NCBI GenBank assembly: GCA_030949705.1
Contig: JAUZSF010000019.1
Coordinates: 1 to 64,000, forward strand
Length of the DNA: 64,000 bases
Reading direction: 5' to 3'
Source: Robiginitomaculum sp.
GTDB lineage: Bacteria; Pseudomonadota; Alphaproteobacteria; Caulobacterales; Maricaulaceae
Position numbers and translations under genes: made by a program. The notes below the pieces were generated by a model, which made no database searches, had not been told where the DNA came from, and saw only the letters and a program-made list of their open reading frames with translations. Position 1 is the stretch's first letter. Every line of letters starts with the position of its first letter. This document shows positions 50,844 through 59,585 of the stretch, piece after piece.

Positions 50844-51383
50844 TCAAAACGGGTTCAAGGCATAGCCTTCATTATTCAACACCGCATGGGCGGTCATTGC
50901 CGACAGCGCCATATTCACGCCAGGCAGCAAGTCTTCGTTACCAATGCCGTAATAGGCCGCAGTCTGGCCACACACATAAAAGCGCACCTTGTGGGCCACC
51001 AACGCCTCGACCAAGTCTATATTGGCATTTTGCGCATGTTCATGCTGGGTGCTGTAATATTCATCCCGGGTTACATCCATGGCCCCTTTACCATGCAGCA
51101 CCACGGCCAGTTGGATATTGTCTTCACTCATCCCGGCGGCCACATGCATATTGATAAAACGGGCCACGGATTCCAGCTGGCGGTTCACCTGCTCTGCCTT
51201 GCCCCCTTTGGAAATGTCAAAGCGAACCTTGAAAACCTCATTGGCCGGAATCGGCAGATCGGATTTCACATCAGCGATTTTACCAAATGCAGGAATGGCC
51301 GTGCCCGCATGAAAAGCTTCTGGCCCGGCCAATGCTGGCATGGACAGGGTCATAAAAGCAAAAATAGTAATGATGAACCGCAT
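50844..51383 (-). CDS. DsrE/DsrF-like family protein with signal peptide
   Basis: A 179-residue protein. A signal peptide (MRFIITIFAFMTLSMPALA, cleaved near 19) is followed by a DsrE-like alpha/beta domain: NIQLAVVLHGKGAMDV and VRFYVCGQTAAYYGI, where the Cys is the usual active-site residue of the fold. Periplasmic members of this family are of unknown role, possibly in sulfur handling. It lies 13 bases before the GST start on the same strand. Confidence 0.82.
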   Translation of the reverse strand: MRFIITIFAFMTLSMPALAGPEAFHAGTAIPAFGKIADVKSDLPIPANEVFKVRFDISKGGKAEQVNRQLESVARFINMHVAAGMSEDNIQLAVVLHGKGAMDVTRDEYYSTQHEHAQNANIDLVEALVAHKVRFYVCGQTAAYYGIGNEDLLPGVNMALSAMTAHAVLNNEGYALNPF

Positions 51384-51509
51384 GGATATACCCCTCTTGG
51401 ATTGGTCAACTCACCTCACAAATCTAGGGCCCGGGCCGGGCGATGTCATGCGCTTATTTTGGTTGCCGTCCTGTCGTGACAAGGGCGTAGCTTCGTACTG
51501 TCTTTCACC

Positions 51510-51540
51510 TGTCATTACCGGGCTTGTCCCAGTAATCCAG
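51510..51540. repeat. Family A palindromic repeat, upstream of the GIY-YIG gene
   Basis: TGTCATTACCGGGCTTGTCC ending AGTAATCCAG. The mirror-image unit follows the GIY-YIG gene at 51862. Confidence 0.7.
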
Positions 51541-51557
51541 TGAAGTAAGCTTGTTAT

Positions 51558-51853
51558 ATGCAGGATCGTATCTATTCAGTGTATATACTGGCAAGTAAAC
51601 GCAATGGCACCTTATATGCCGGCGTAACGAATAATTTGGTACGGCGAGTTTATGAACACCGCGAGAAACTAGTGGCTGGATTTACCAAAAAATATGGCGT
51701 GTCTATGCTCGTATGGCACGAGGAATTTCTGACATTGAGTTGGCCATACGGTGTGAAAAACGAATTAAAAAATATTCACGCCGATGGAAATTGAACTTGA
51801 TTGAACAAAAAAATCCAGATTGGGATGACCTTTGGGAAGTGATTTCACGCTAA
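51558..51853 (+). CDS. GIY-YIG family nuclease, frameshifted
   Basis: A small (about 97-residue) GIY-YIG endonuclease-like protein, with the core SVYILASKRNGTLYAGVTNN and LVRRVYEHREKLVAGFTKKY GVSMLVWHEEF. The first frame ends after a wrong C-terminus at 51794. The expected one (DIELAIRCEKRIKKYSRRWK and ending WDDLWEVISR) is in another frame and stops at 51853. One base is missing at TTT 51726-51728. The gene lies between inverted family A repeats, 17 bases after one and 8 bases before the other. Sequencing error or recent inactivation are both possible. Confidence 0.82.
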
Positions 51854-51861
51854 CTGTCTAC

Positions 51862-51949
51862 CTGGATTACCGGGACAAGCCCGGTAATGACAATGAGAGA
51901 ATAAACTAAACCATAGTGTGTCATTGCCCGACTGGTTCGGGCAATCCAG
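51862..51949. repeat. Two family A palindromic repeats, downstream of the GIY-YIG gene
   Basis: CTGGATTACCGGGACAAGCC ending CGGTAATGAC (51862-51891) is inverted relative to the copy at 51510. TGTCATTGCCCGACTGGTTC ending GGGCAATCCAG (51919-51949) is in the same orientation as that copy. Confidence 0.7.
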
Positions 51950-51985
51950 GCCAATCTGAAATCATGCGAAAATCGCGTAAATACC

Positions 51986-54001
51986 TTACGTATCCAGAAA
52001 GCTGCGCAGTTTGCGCGAGCGGCTGGGGTGTTTCAGCTTGCGCAGGGCTTTCGCCTCGATCTGACGGATCCGTTCGCGGGTCACCGAGAATTGCTGACCA
52101 ACTTCTTCCAGCGTGTGATCGGTGTTCATGCCAATGCCAAAACGCATGCGCAATACCCGTTCTTCGCGCGGTGTCAGAGAGGCCAATACCCGCGTGGTGG
52201 TTTCGCGCAAGTTAGACTGGATCGCGGCATCGACCGGCAAAATGGCGTTCTTGTCTTCGATAAAGTCACCAAGGTGGCTGTCATCCTCGTCCCCGATGGG
52301 GGTTTCCAGACTGATCGGTTCCTTGGCGATCTTCATCACTTTGCGCACTTTTTCCAGCGGCATAGAGAGTTTTTCGGCCAGTTCCTCGGGCGTAGGCTCG
52401 CGGCCGATTTCGTGCAGCATCTGGCGCGAGGTGCGCACCAGCTTGTTGATGGTTTCGATCATATGCACCGGAATACGAATGGTGCGGGCCTGATCGGCGA
52501 TCGAGCGCGTGATCGCCTGTCTGATCCACCAGGTCGCATAGGTCGAGAATTTATAACCCCGGCGGTATTCAAATTTGTCCACCGCCTTCATCAGACCAAT
52601 ATTGCCTTCCTGAATAAGGTCCAGGAATTGTAAGCCGCGATTGGTGTATTTTTTGGCAATCGAGATCACCAGACGCAAATTGGCCTCGACCATTTCCTTT
52701 TTCGCCTGCGCCGCTTCGCGCTGGCCTTTTTGCACAGTTTTGACGATGATGCGAAACTCATCAATGGTTACGCTGGCATCTTGTGCCAATTGTCCGACCA
52801 GACGTCGCAAACGGGTTACCTGATCGGCCTCGCGCTCAATAAATTTTGCCCAAGCCGGCGACAGCTTGGCGACGTCTTTTTCCCAATTAGGGTCCAGTTC
52901 ATGCTGGAAATAATGTTTCAGGAATTGCGTGCGCGGCACCCCGTGTCCATCAGCCAGGCGCATGATGCGCCCTTCCAGACCGACCAGACGCTTGTTGATC
53001 GCATAAAGCTGTTCGACCAGCGCTTCGATCCGGTTATTGTTCAGATGGATGGCTTTGAGGCGCGTAATGATCGCGTCCTGAATTTCGGTATATTTGCGCC
53101 GCGATTGCGGGGTTAGATCCTTGCCCTTCATCTGGGCGTCAATCAGCTTCCCCTGTAATTTGTTAAAGGTCTTGAAATCAGCGGCGATGGCATCCAGCTC
53201 GGCCACCACGCCCTCGCGCAGTTCGGCCTCCATGGCCGAGATCGACAGATTGACTTCGTCGTCATCATAATCGTCGTCATCATAATCGTCGTCATCATCA
53301 CTGCTTTCGCTGCCCTCGCCCTCAGCCTTATCCCCGTCTTTGGCGGTATCGTCAGATTTTTCATCGCCTTTGGACTCAGGAGGCGCTTCGGCCTGTACCT
53401 CACCGGCGGCCTCATCGCCGGCATTATCTTCCTCGGCCCCATGGCGAGCCGCAAAGGTGGTGTCCAGATCAATAATGTCGCGCAGCAAAATACGCCCTTC
53501 GGCCAACTCTTCACGCCAGACCATAATGGCCTCGAACGTCAGGGCGCTTTCGCACAGGCCGCGGATCATGGTGTCGCGCCCGGCTTCGATCCGTTTGGCA
53601 ATGGCAATTTCGCCCTCGCGAGAGAGCAGCTCGACCGTGCCCATTTCGCGCAAATACATGCGCACTGGATCATCGGTGCGATCCGCCGCCGCCGTGGTAT
53701 TGCCGGTGCGCACTGCCGTGGTGGCCGTGCGGGTGGCCACAGCCTTGCCGGGATCGCCCTCGGCGTCTTCTGAATCCACCAGGTTAATGCCCATGTCGGA
53801 CAGCAAGGCCATGATGTCTTCAATGCGTTCCGAGCTGACCTCGCCAGAGGGTAAGGCCTTGTTCAATTCTTCGTGAGTGACAAAGCCACGCGTCTTTGCC
53901 AGCGTAATCATACGCTTTACGCCGCTGTCGGAAAGGTCCAGCAAGGGGCCGTCCTGATTTTCCGTTGACGTGGTTTTTGCTGCTTCTGCGGCCTTGGCCA
54001 T
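51986..54001 (-). CDS. rpoD: RpoD, primary sigma factor (sigma-70)
   Basis: The 671-residue housekeeping sigma factor directs RNA polymerase to most promoters. An N-terminal region 1.1-like part ([20 protein letters not shown]) is followed by the long non-conserved region and region 2 ([40 protein letters not shown]). Region 3 ([16 protein letters not shown]) and region 4 ([20 protein letters not shown]) complete it. The spacer holds an Asp-rich stretch ([15 protein letters not shown]) from a local CATCATCGT-type DNA repeat near 53263-53298. dnaG lies 95 bases upstream on the same strand, the classical macromolecular-synthesis order. Confidence 0.96.
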   Translation of the reverse strand: MAKAAEAAKTTSTENQDGPLLDLSDSGVKRMITLAKTRGFVTHEELNKALPSGEVSSERIEDIMALLSDMGINLVDSEDAEGDPGKAVATRTATTAVRTGNTTAAADRTDDPVRMYLREMGTVELLSREGEIAIAKRIEAGRDTMIRGLCESALTFEAIMVWREELAEGRILLRDIIDLDTTFAARHGAEEDNAGDEAAGEVQAEAPPESKGDEKSDDTAKDGDKAEGEGSESSDDDDDYDDDDYDDDEVNLSISAMEAELREGVVAELDAIAADFKTFNKLQGKLIDAQMKGKDLTPQSRRKYTEIQDAIITRLKAIHLNNNRIEALVEQLYAINKRLVGLEGRIMRLADGHGVPRTQFLKHYFQHELDPNWEKDVAKLSPAWAKFIEREADQVTRLRRLVGQLAQDASVTIDEFRIIVKTVQKGQREAAQAKKEMVEANLRLVISIAKKYTNRGLQFLDLIQEGNIGLMKAVDKFEYRRGYKFSTYATWWIRQAITRSIADQARTIRIPVHMIETINKLVRTSRQMLHEIGREPTPEELAEKLSMPLEKVRKVMKIAKEPISLETPIGDEDDSHLGDFIEDKNAILPVDAAIQSNLRETTTRVLASLTPREERVLRMRFGIGMNTDHTLEEVGQQFSVTRERIRQIEAKALRKLKHPSRSRKLRSFLDT

Positions 54002-54096
54002 TTATCACCTATCCTCGCGCATACGCCGAGCGTATTTGCGGTAACCCTAAGCTGTAACGGGCGCACCCGTAATTGTTCCCCAAGAGCACGGTCTCG

Positions 54097-55917
54097 TCAG
54101 ACCTTGCCCGCATCCTCTTCACCGGCCTTTGCAGCGCGTTGCGCGGCACCAAGCGCCCTCAGGCTGCTCTGGTCGCCTCGCTTTAAACCCTCAAGCAATT
54201 GGTGAACCCGCGCCGCCTGTTCATCCATAGAACCTTGCCGCCCGATCAAGTCTTGCGCGGTTTGTAACCAGCGCATAACGCGATCAGCTTCGGACTGTTC
54301 CGGGACAGGTATCGTGCGCCGCTCCAATTGCCTAAGATCGTCTGCAAAACCTTTGTGCGTTAAATGGCGATGCAAACTCTCCCTGTCAACACTTGTCGAG
54401 GCCAGCCAGTGCTCAAGAATGGCCTGTTGCAGCCCAATCAGGGCCTCATCGGTGAAGGGCATATTGGCAAAGGTCTCGTCGGCTTCGGCCAATATTTGTG
54501 GATGGGCAATGATCTGGGCGATCAAGAATCGTTGTTCAGCAAGGCCAGTAGCCTGTTTTTTAACGAGTTTACGCAAATCCTGGCTGGGATAGGCTTTGGC
54601 CGGTGCCCGTCCGGACCCCATGCGTGGGGCCCGGCGGAATAACAAATCCAGTCGTGAAAAAAATTCACTGGCATAATATCCAGCCACTTCCTTATTGCTG
54701 ATTTCGCTGGCGACCTCTCTTAGTCTTTTTTTCAGGCCGGCACGGGATTCCGGTGTGTCCAGCGGGGCGCGGTCCCGTTCGCGCTCCCATAAAACATCCA
54801 CCAGGGGTCGGGCTTCGCGCAACACATCATCCATGGCGGCGCGGCCGCGCTGGCGCAGCATATCATCCGGATCCAACCCGGCAGGTAAAAAGGAAAATTT
54901 CAGCGTGCGCCCCGGCTCCAGCAAGGGCAAGGCCCGATCCAGCGCCCGGTATGCCGCCCGCTGGCCCGCCGCATCGCCATCAAAACACAAGATCGGATCC
55001 GGTCCGGCCTGCCACAGAAGGCGCAATTGATCTTCGGTCAGGGCCGTGCCCAAAGGCGCCACCGCATGTTCAATGCCGGCGCGGGCCAGCGCGATCACAT
55101 CCATATAGCCTTCCACCACGACCAGCCCGCCGGCACCGGCGTTTCGTACCGCGGTGCGCGCCTGGGGATAATGATAAAGGGTACGGCCTTTGTGAAACAG
55201 CGGCGTTTCGGGCGAGTTGAGGTATTTTGCCTTGGCATCGGCCGACAGCGCCCGGCCGCCAAAGCCCACCAGACGCCGCCGCGCATCATGGATGGGAAAC
55301 ATCACCCGGTCGCGAAAGCGATCATAAGGCGCCTTGCCATCCTCCGGCGCGATCAGCAAACCGGCCTCGACCAGCACTTCGGGGCGTGCCCCCTTTTGCA
55401 GCAAATAATCTTTTAGCGCCGAATGCGAAGAGGGGGCATAGCCCATGCCAAATGATTTGTATGTTTCCTCATCCAGCCCACGATTTTCCAGATATTGGCG
55501 CGCATGGCGACCGCGTACGCGGCCCAGCTCGGCGGCATAAAACCGTGCCGCCTCTTCCATCCACTCGACCAGACCTTTCTGGCGCTCTGCCTTTTGCGCC
55601 GCTTCCGGATCCGGCGCCGGCAGGGCCATGCCCGCCTCACCAGCCAGGCGTTCCACTGCCTCGGTAAAGCTAAGCCCCTCGGTTTCCTGAAACCAGCTGA
55701 TCACATCGCCATGCTTGCCGGAGGAAAAACAATGATAAAATCCCTTCTCGTCATTGACGAAAAAACTGGGGGTTTTTTCCTTGTTAAACGGGGACAGGCC
55801 GGCAAATTCGCGCCCCTGACGGCGCAGCTTTACCGTCCGCCCGATTATATCAGACGGTTTGACGCGGCTTTTCAGCTCTTCAATGAAATCTTCGCCAAAG
55901 CGCATGTTTTTCGCCAT
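54097..55917 (-). CDS. dnaG: DnaG, DNA primase
   Basis: The 606-residue primase makes RNA primers for replication. The N-terminus reads GLSPFNKEKTPSFFVNDEKG and FYHCFSSGKHGD. It keeps the CHC2-type fold pattern but has only one of the four usual zinc ligands, as is common in alphaproteobacteria. The Toprim core holds VVVEGYMDVIALARAGIEHA and LCFDGDAAGQRAAYRALD with the metal-binding acidic residues. A C-terminal helical domain for DnaB contact follows. The start MAKNMRFGEDFIEELKSRVK is family-typical. It is upstream of rpoD in the same orientation. Confidence 0.95.
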   Translation of the reverse strand: MAKNMRFGEDFIEELKSRVKPSDIIGRTVKLRRQGREFAGLSPFNKEKTPSFFVNDEKGFYHCFSSGKHGDVISWFQETEGLSFTEAVERLAGEAGMALPAPDPEAAQKAERQKGLVEWMEEAARFYAAELGRVRGRHARQYLENRGLDEETYKSFGMGYAPSSHSALKDYLLQKGARPEVLVEAGLLIAPEDGKAPYDRFRDRVMFPIHDARRRLVGFGGRALSADAKAKYLNSPETPLFHKGRTLYHYPQARTAVRNAGAGGLVVVEGYMDVIALARAGIEHAVAPLGTALTEDQLRLLWQAGPDPILCFDGDAAGQRAAYRALDRALPLLEPGRTLKFSFLPAGLDPDDMLRQRGRAAMDDVLREARPLVDVLWERERDRAPLDTPESRAGLKKRLREVASEISNKEVAGYYASEFFSRLDLLFRRAPRMGSGRAPAKAYPSQDLRKLVKKQATGLAEQRFLIAQIIAHPQILAEADETFANMPFTDEALIGLQQAILEHWLASTSVDRESLHRHLTHKGFADDLRQLERRTIPVPEQSEADRVMRWLQTAQDLIGRQGSMDEQAARVHQLLEGLKRGDQSSLRALGAAQRAAKAGEEDAGKV

Positions 55918-56181
55918 TCACCCAAGGGGGGAAGATAAATCTTACACGGGGAAAGGGAAAGGGAAAATGCGGGGTCTGTGGTGGTTGTCCACAAGAACGA
56001 CCTTCTATCGCGTATTGACATACGTATATTTAGTTTGTATATACATACCGCTTGACGTAATTTAGGGGACTGAGGTTTAGAGGGTGCCCTAGAGACACTT
56101 CAGTGATTGCACGTAAACCTTTTAATGATTGGAGCAACTCATGGAATACAGAACACCACTTAGCCAAACGGGGGCTTCCAA
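55918..56181. other. Intergenic region between dnaG and brnT
   Basis: About 264 bases, with AT-rich sequence (TTGACATACGTATATTTAGT near 56016, then TTGTATATAC) that could hold a promoter for the brnTA locus and, on the other strand, for dnaG. No gene is seen; no firm -10/-35 pair is claimed. Confidence 0.5.
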
Positions 56182-56460
56182 ATGCATTTACAGTTTTTCA
56201 CTTTTGAAAAATTCACGTGAAATCCAGACAAACGTTCAGCAAACATAGCAAAGCACAGCATAGATTTTCTTGATGCTTTAACTATTTTCAATGACCCCGT
56301 TTTGGTCATACCCTCTAACTATGAGGAGGAGGTGCGCTATATTGCCATTGGTACTGTAAACCACTTGGAAATAGCCGTGGTTTTCACAATACGAAATGAC
56401 AATTGCAGGATTATTTCTGCACGTTGCGCAAGTACTAATGAACGAAAAAAAATATCGTGA
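56182..56460 (+). pseudogene. brnT: BrnT-family toxin with an internal stop codon
   Basis: BrnT is an RNase toxin of type II systems. Reading from ATG 56182 gives MHLQFFTFEKFT, a TGA at 56218-56220, then in the same frame NPDKRSANIAKHSIDFLDA, ILxxF-like TIFNDPV and EEVRYIAIG, and RIISARCASTNERKKIS with a TGA at 56458-56460. BrnT normally has FxWDPxK here, so the TGA stands where a conserved Trp (TGG) is expected. No alternative start follows before the conserved Lys/His. The toxin is therefore probably dead by a single G-to-A change, unless the base is a sequencing error. It overlaps brnA by 4 bases. Confidence 0.75.
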
Positions 56461-56783
56461 CCTACACCCGGGAGGAACTGGATAAACTTCCCGATGAAAC
56501 CGACTGGAAACGCGTTAAGGCGCTTACCGATGAGGACATTGCCAAGGCCGTGGCCGATGACCCCGATGCGGCCCCGATTGATCTGGACTGGTCGGATGCG
56601 GAATTGTGGATACCGGTCAGCAAAAAAGCCATCAGCCTGCGCGTTGATAATGATGTACTGGAATTTTTCCGGGCCAGTGGACGCGGTTATCAAACCCGCA
56701 TGAATGCGGTGTTGCGCCAATACATGATGCACCAGAAGGATAAGAAAAAAAAGCGCCTGACCCTTAGCTCAAAATGGCTTTGA
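56457..56783 (+). CDS. brnA: BrnA-family antitoxin
   Basis: A 108-residue antitoxin, start GTG 56457 overlapping the brnT stop (GTGA). The C-terminal part VSKKAISLRVDNDVLEFFRA with GRGYQTRMNAVLRQYM is the ribbon-helix-helix-type DNA-binding domain of BrnA; the N-terminal part (LDWSDAELWIPV) wraps the toxin. BrnA neutralises BrnT and represses the operon. Its 3' end overlaps the convergent yqeY-like gene by 20 bases. It is intact although the toxin is interrupted. Confidence 0.85.
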   Translation: MTYTREELDKLPDETDWKRVKALTDEDIAKAVADDPDAAPIDLDWSDAELWIPVSKKAISLRVDNDVLEFFRASGRGYQTRMNAVLRQYMMHQKDKKKKRLTLSSKWL

Positions 56784-57222
56784 CGGCGGCGCCAGCTTTG
56801 CCAAAGTCCATGGCCCCACCATATTTGGCCTTCAGGGCCGCCATGCATTTGCCCATATCTTTCAGGCCGGCGGCATCCAGTTCTTCGACCACGGCACGGG
56901 CGGCGGCCTGAATTTCTTCATCGCTCATCTGGCGGGGCATAAATTCAGCAATAATGGCGCTCTCTTCGCGCTCGCGCTCGGCCAGGTCGGCGCGGCCGGC
57001 TTCTTCATAAATGCGGGCGCTTTCTTCACGCTGTTTAAGCAGCTTGGCCAGAATTTGCAGGATTTGCTCTTCGGCGCACCCCTCACCCACATCGCGGGTA
57101 CGCGCGGCGATATCGCGATCCTTGATCGCCGCCTGGACCAGACGCAGGGTGGAAACCCGCACCGGTTCTTTGGCTTTCATGGATTCAACAAGTTTGGTCT
57201 TAATCTGATCGCGTAGCGACAT
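56764..57222 (-). CDS. GatB/YqeY domain-containing protein
   Basis: A 152-residue YqeY-type protein, start ATG 57222 with AAGGTG 6 bases upstream (MSLRDQIKTKLVESMKAKEP). The helical family motifs VRVSTLRLVQAAIKDRDIAA, EILQILAKLLKQREESARIY and GRADLAEREREESAIIAEFM are clear, and a C-terminal AALKAKYGGAMDFGKAGAAV matches the tail domain of GatB. It may bind tRNA or aid amidotransferase; the role is not established. It is divergent from carA. The 3' end overlaps the end of brnA by 20 bases. Confidence 0.92.
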   Translation of the reverse strand: MSLRDQIKTKLVESMKAKEPVRVSTLRLVQAAIKDRDIAARTRDVGEGCAEEQILQILAKLLKQREESARIYEEAGRADLAEREREESAIIAEFMPRQMSDEEIQAAARAVVEELDAAGLKDMGKCMAALKAKYGGAMDFGKAGAAVKAILS

Positions 57223-57379
57223 GCGTTTCACCTTGTTCGCGGCAAGATTGCCGCCAGATAATACGGTCTGTTCCCCATAAATTAAAGCACCTGACAGACC
57301 GTGCTCCCGGTTGACGCTGACCAGCGCCTTGCCTAGTTTCGCGCAACTTCCACACTGGGAAAAACCGGAGCGTTGGCCT

Positions 57380-58576
57380 ATGACTGCTCAGCCAAAGAGT
57401 CAAGAGCATCTTGAAGTGCCAACCGCATTGCTGGTGTTGGCGGACGGTACGGTTTTTGCCGGTTTTGGCACGGGCGCGACGGGTGAAGCCCTTGGCGAAG
57501 TTTGCTTTAACACGGCGATGACCGGTTATCAGGAAGTGCTGACCGATCCATCCTATTCAGATCAGCTGTTGTGTTTCACCTTTCCCCACCTGGGCATTAC
57601 CGGCACCAATGCCGATGATACCGAAGATGAAAGCGCCCGCCAAGATGGGCCGCCATCGGGCGCAAAAGGCGTGATCATGCGGGCGGCCCCCGGCGAGGCC
57701 GCCAGTTGGCGTTCCGACAATGATTTTGACACCTGGCTTAACACGCGCGGCATTGTGGGTATTTACGGCGTGGACACCCGCGCCCTGACCGTACACATCC
57801 GCCGCCACGGCATGCCCCATGGGGTGATTGCCCACCACACCGATGGCCAATTTGATATTCCTGCCTTGCAGGCCATGGCCAAAGGCTGGGCCGGGTTGGA
57901 AAATGCTGATCTGGCCGCCAAGGTCTCGGCCAAAACCTCTTATCCGGCCCGGCAAAGCGAATGGGATCTGAAAAGTGGCTATGCCGCCCCGGCGCAAGAG
58001 GGACCATTGGTGGTGGTCATTGATTATGGGGCCAAGAGCAATATTGTCCGCCGTCTGGCTGCCTTGGGGCTGCGCGTAACGGTGGTGCCATGCACGATGA
58101 CGGCCGCTGACATTCTGGCACTGCATCCCGATGGGGTTTTGCTGTCCAATGGTCCGGGCGATCCGGCCGCCACCGCCGCACATGCCAGCCCCGTCATTCA
58201 GTCATTGATTAGCGCGAATGTGCCAATCTTTGGCATCTGTCTGGGACACCAATTACTGGCGCTGGCCCTGGGGGCCAATACCAAGAAAATGGATCAGGGC
58301 CATCATGGAGCCAATCATCCGGTCAAGGACTTGTCCACCGGCAAGGTTGAAATTGTTTCCATGAACCACGGCTTCACCGTGGATGAAGACACATTGCCCG
58401 ATGGCGTTGTGGCCACCCATATATCCCTGTTTGATGGCAGCAATTGTGGCCTGCGTCTGAAAGAGAAACCCGTTTTTTCCGTGCAATACCATCCCGAGGC
58501 CAGCCCGGGGCCGCAAGACAGTTTTTATCTGTTTGATGATTTTAAGGCTGCCCTTGGGCGCACGGCACCGCAATGA
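57380..58576 (+). CDS. carA: CarA, carbamoyl-phosphate synthase small subunit
   Basis: CarA is the glutaminase subunit of carbamoyl-phosphate synthase, which feeds arginine and pyrimidine synthesis. The 398-residue product begins MTAQPKSQEHLEVPTALLVL. The N-terminal domain has MTGYQEVLTDPSYSDQ and the class I amidotransferase domain has LLSNGPGDPAAT, the nucleophile Cys in GICLGHQLLALALG and the His in VQYHPEASPGP. ATG 57380 has GGAG 9 bases upstream. It is followed by a ChaN-type lipoprotein gene rather than carB, overlapping it by 4 bases. Confidence 0.95.
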   Translation: MTAQPKSQEHLEVPTALLVLADGTVFAGFGTGATGEALGEVCFNTAMTGYQEVLTDPSYSDQLLCFTFPHLGITGTNADDTEDESARQDGPPSGAKGVIMRAAPGEAASWRSDNDFDTWLNTRGIVGIYGVDTRALTVHIRRHGMPHGVIAHHTDGQFDIPALQAMAKGWAGLENADLAAKVSAKTSYPARQSEWDLKSGYAAPAQEGPLVVVIDYGAKSNIVRRLAALGLRVTVVPCTMTAADILALHPDGVLLSNGPGDPAATAAHASPVIQSLISANVPIFGICLGHQLLALALGANTKKMDQGHHGANHPVKDLSTGKVEIVSMNHGFTVDEDTLPDGVVATHISLFDGSNCGLRLKEKPVFSVQYHPEASPGPQDSFYLFDDFKAALGRTAPQ

Positions 58577-59583
58577 CTTTATCACAATTTCGCCTGGGCC
58601 TGATGAGTGGTGCCTTGGCAATGCTGGCGGGCTGTGCGGACACGCGCCCATATACCCAAGCCTATACCCAGGCCACTGGCCCGTGGCAAAGCTGGCAAGT
58701 CCCCGTTTCCACCCCTTCTCCCCTATTGGGCAAAATCTGGTCCTACAAGGATAACGCCTTTATCACGCCGGATGCTCTGGCCAAACACATGGCGGCTGTG
58801 GATTTTGCCCTTCTGGGTGAAAGCCACGACAATGCAGATCATCACCGTTTGCAAGGCTGGATGGTCAGCGCCATTGCCAATGAAGGGCGCCAGCCCGCCG
58901 TTGTTTGGGAAATGTTTGATACCGGCCAGAGCGACGCGTTGGCCACTTTTCAGGCTGGCAAACCAGATCATGCCGATGCGCTGGGCACAGCGGTACAATG
59001 GGAAAAAACCGGCTGGCCGCAATGGCCGCTTTATCAGCCCATTGCCGAGGCCTCTTTGTCATCGGGGCTGACCATGTATGCCGGTGACCCGCCGGTAAAG
59101 CTGGTACGAGCCGTCGGTAAAAAAGACTTTTCAGTACTGCCCGCGGGGCAGAGCAAAAAACTGTTGCTGGACAGGTCCCTGGCGACGGACTTGCAAAACG
59201 CCCTGCAAACGCAAATTGTCAAATCTCATTGCAACCTTATCCCTGCAACGGCCACCGGCCCCATGTATCGCGGGCAACGCCTGCGCGATGCCAGCATGGC
59301 CATGCATATGGTCGAAAAAGGGGCACGGGATGGGGCCATTCTCATTGCCGGCACCGGCCATGTCAGACAGGACCGCGCCGTGCCATGGTATCTGCGCCAA
59401 TTGCGCCCCGGCAAAACCGTATCCAGCCTGATGTTTGTGGGCGTTACGGATAAGGATACAGACCCGGTGGCCCTGATCCCCACCGACCCGAATGGCAAAC
59501 CGGTTGCCGATTACGCCTGGTTCACCCCCAAGGTGGTCCGCAAGGATCCGTGCATTGCACTTAAAAAACGCTTTGCCAAATAG
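58573..59583 (+). CDS. ChaN-family lipoprotein
   Basis: A 336-residue lipoprotein: signal MTLSQFRLGLMSGALAMLAG with the lipobox Cys at 21 (LAGC). The domain has LLGESHDNADHHRLQG and AVVWEMFDTGQSDAL and a later TGHVRQDRAVPWYLRQL, typical of the ChaN/haem-binding uptake family (EreA/ChaN-like fold). ChaN binds haem. It overlaps the carA stop as ATGA, an unusual partner; function in this organism is inferred only. It converges on the coiled-coil protein gene with 2 bases between stops. Confidence 0.85.
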   Translation: MTLSQFRLGLMSGALAMLAGCADTRPYTQAYTQATGPWQSWQVPVSTPSPLLGKIWSYKDNAFITPDALAKHMAAVDFALLGESHDNADHHRLQGWMVSAIANEGRQPAVVWEMFDTGQSDALATFQAGKPDHADALGTAVQWEKTGWPQWPLYQPIAEASLSSGLTMYAGDPPVKLVRAVGKKDFSVLPAGQSKKLLLDRSLATDLQNALQTQIVKSHCNLIPATATGPMYRGQRLRDASMAMHMVEKGARDGAILIAGTGHVRQDRAVPWYLRQLRPGKTVSSLMFVGVTDKDTDPVALIPTDPNGKPVADYAWFTPKVVRKDPCIALKKRFAK

Positions 59584-59585
59584 CC

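Noticed and set aside
56218-56220. Recoding of TGA as tryptophan
   Set aside because: TGA ends many genes in the window and Trp is encoded by TGG elsewhere; a nonsense change or base error is simpler.
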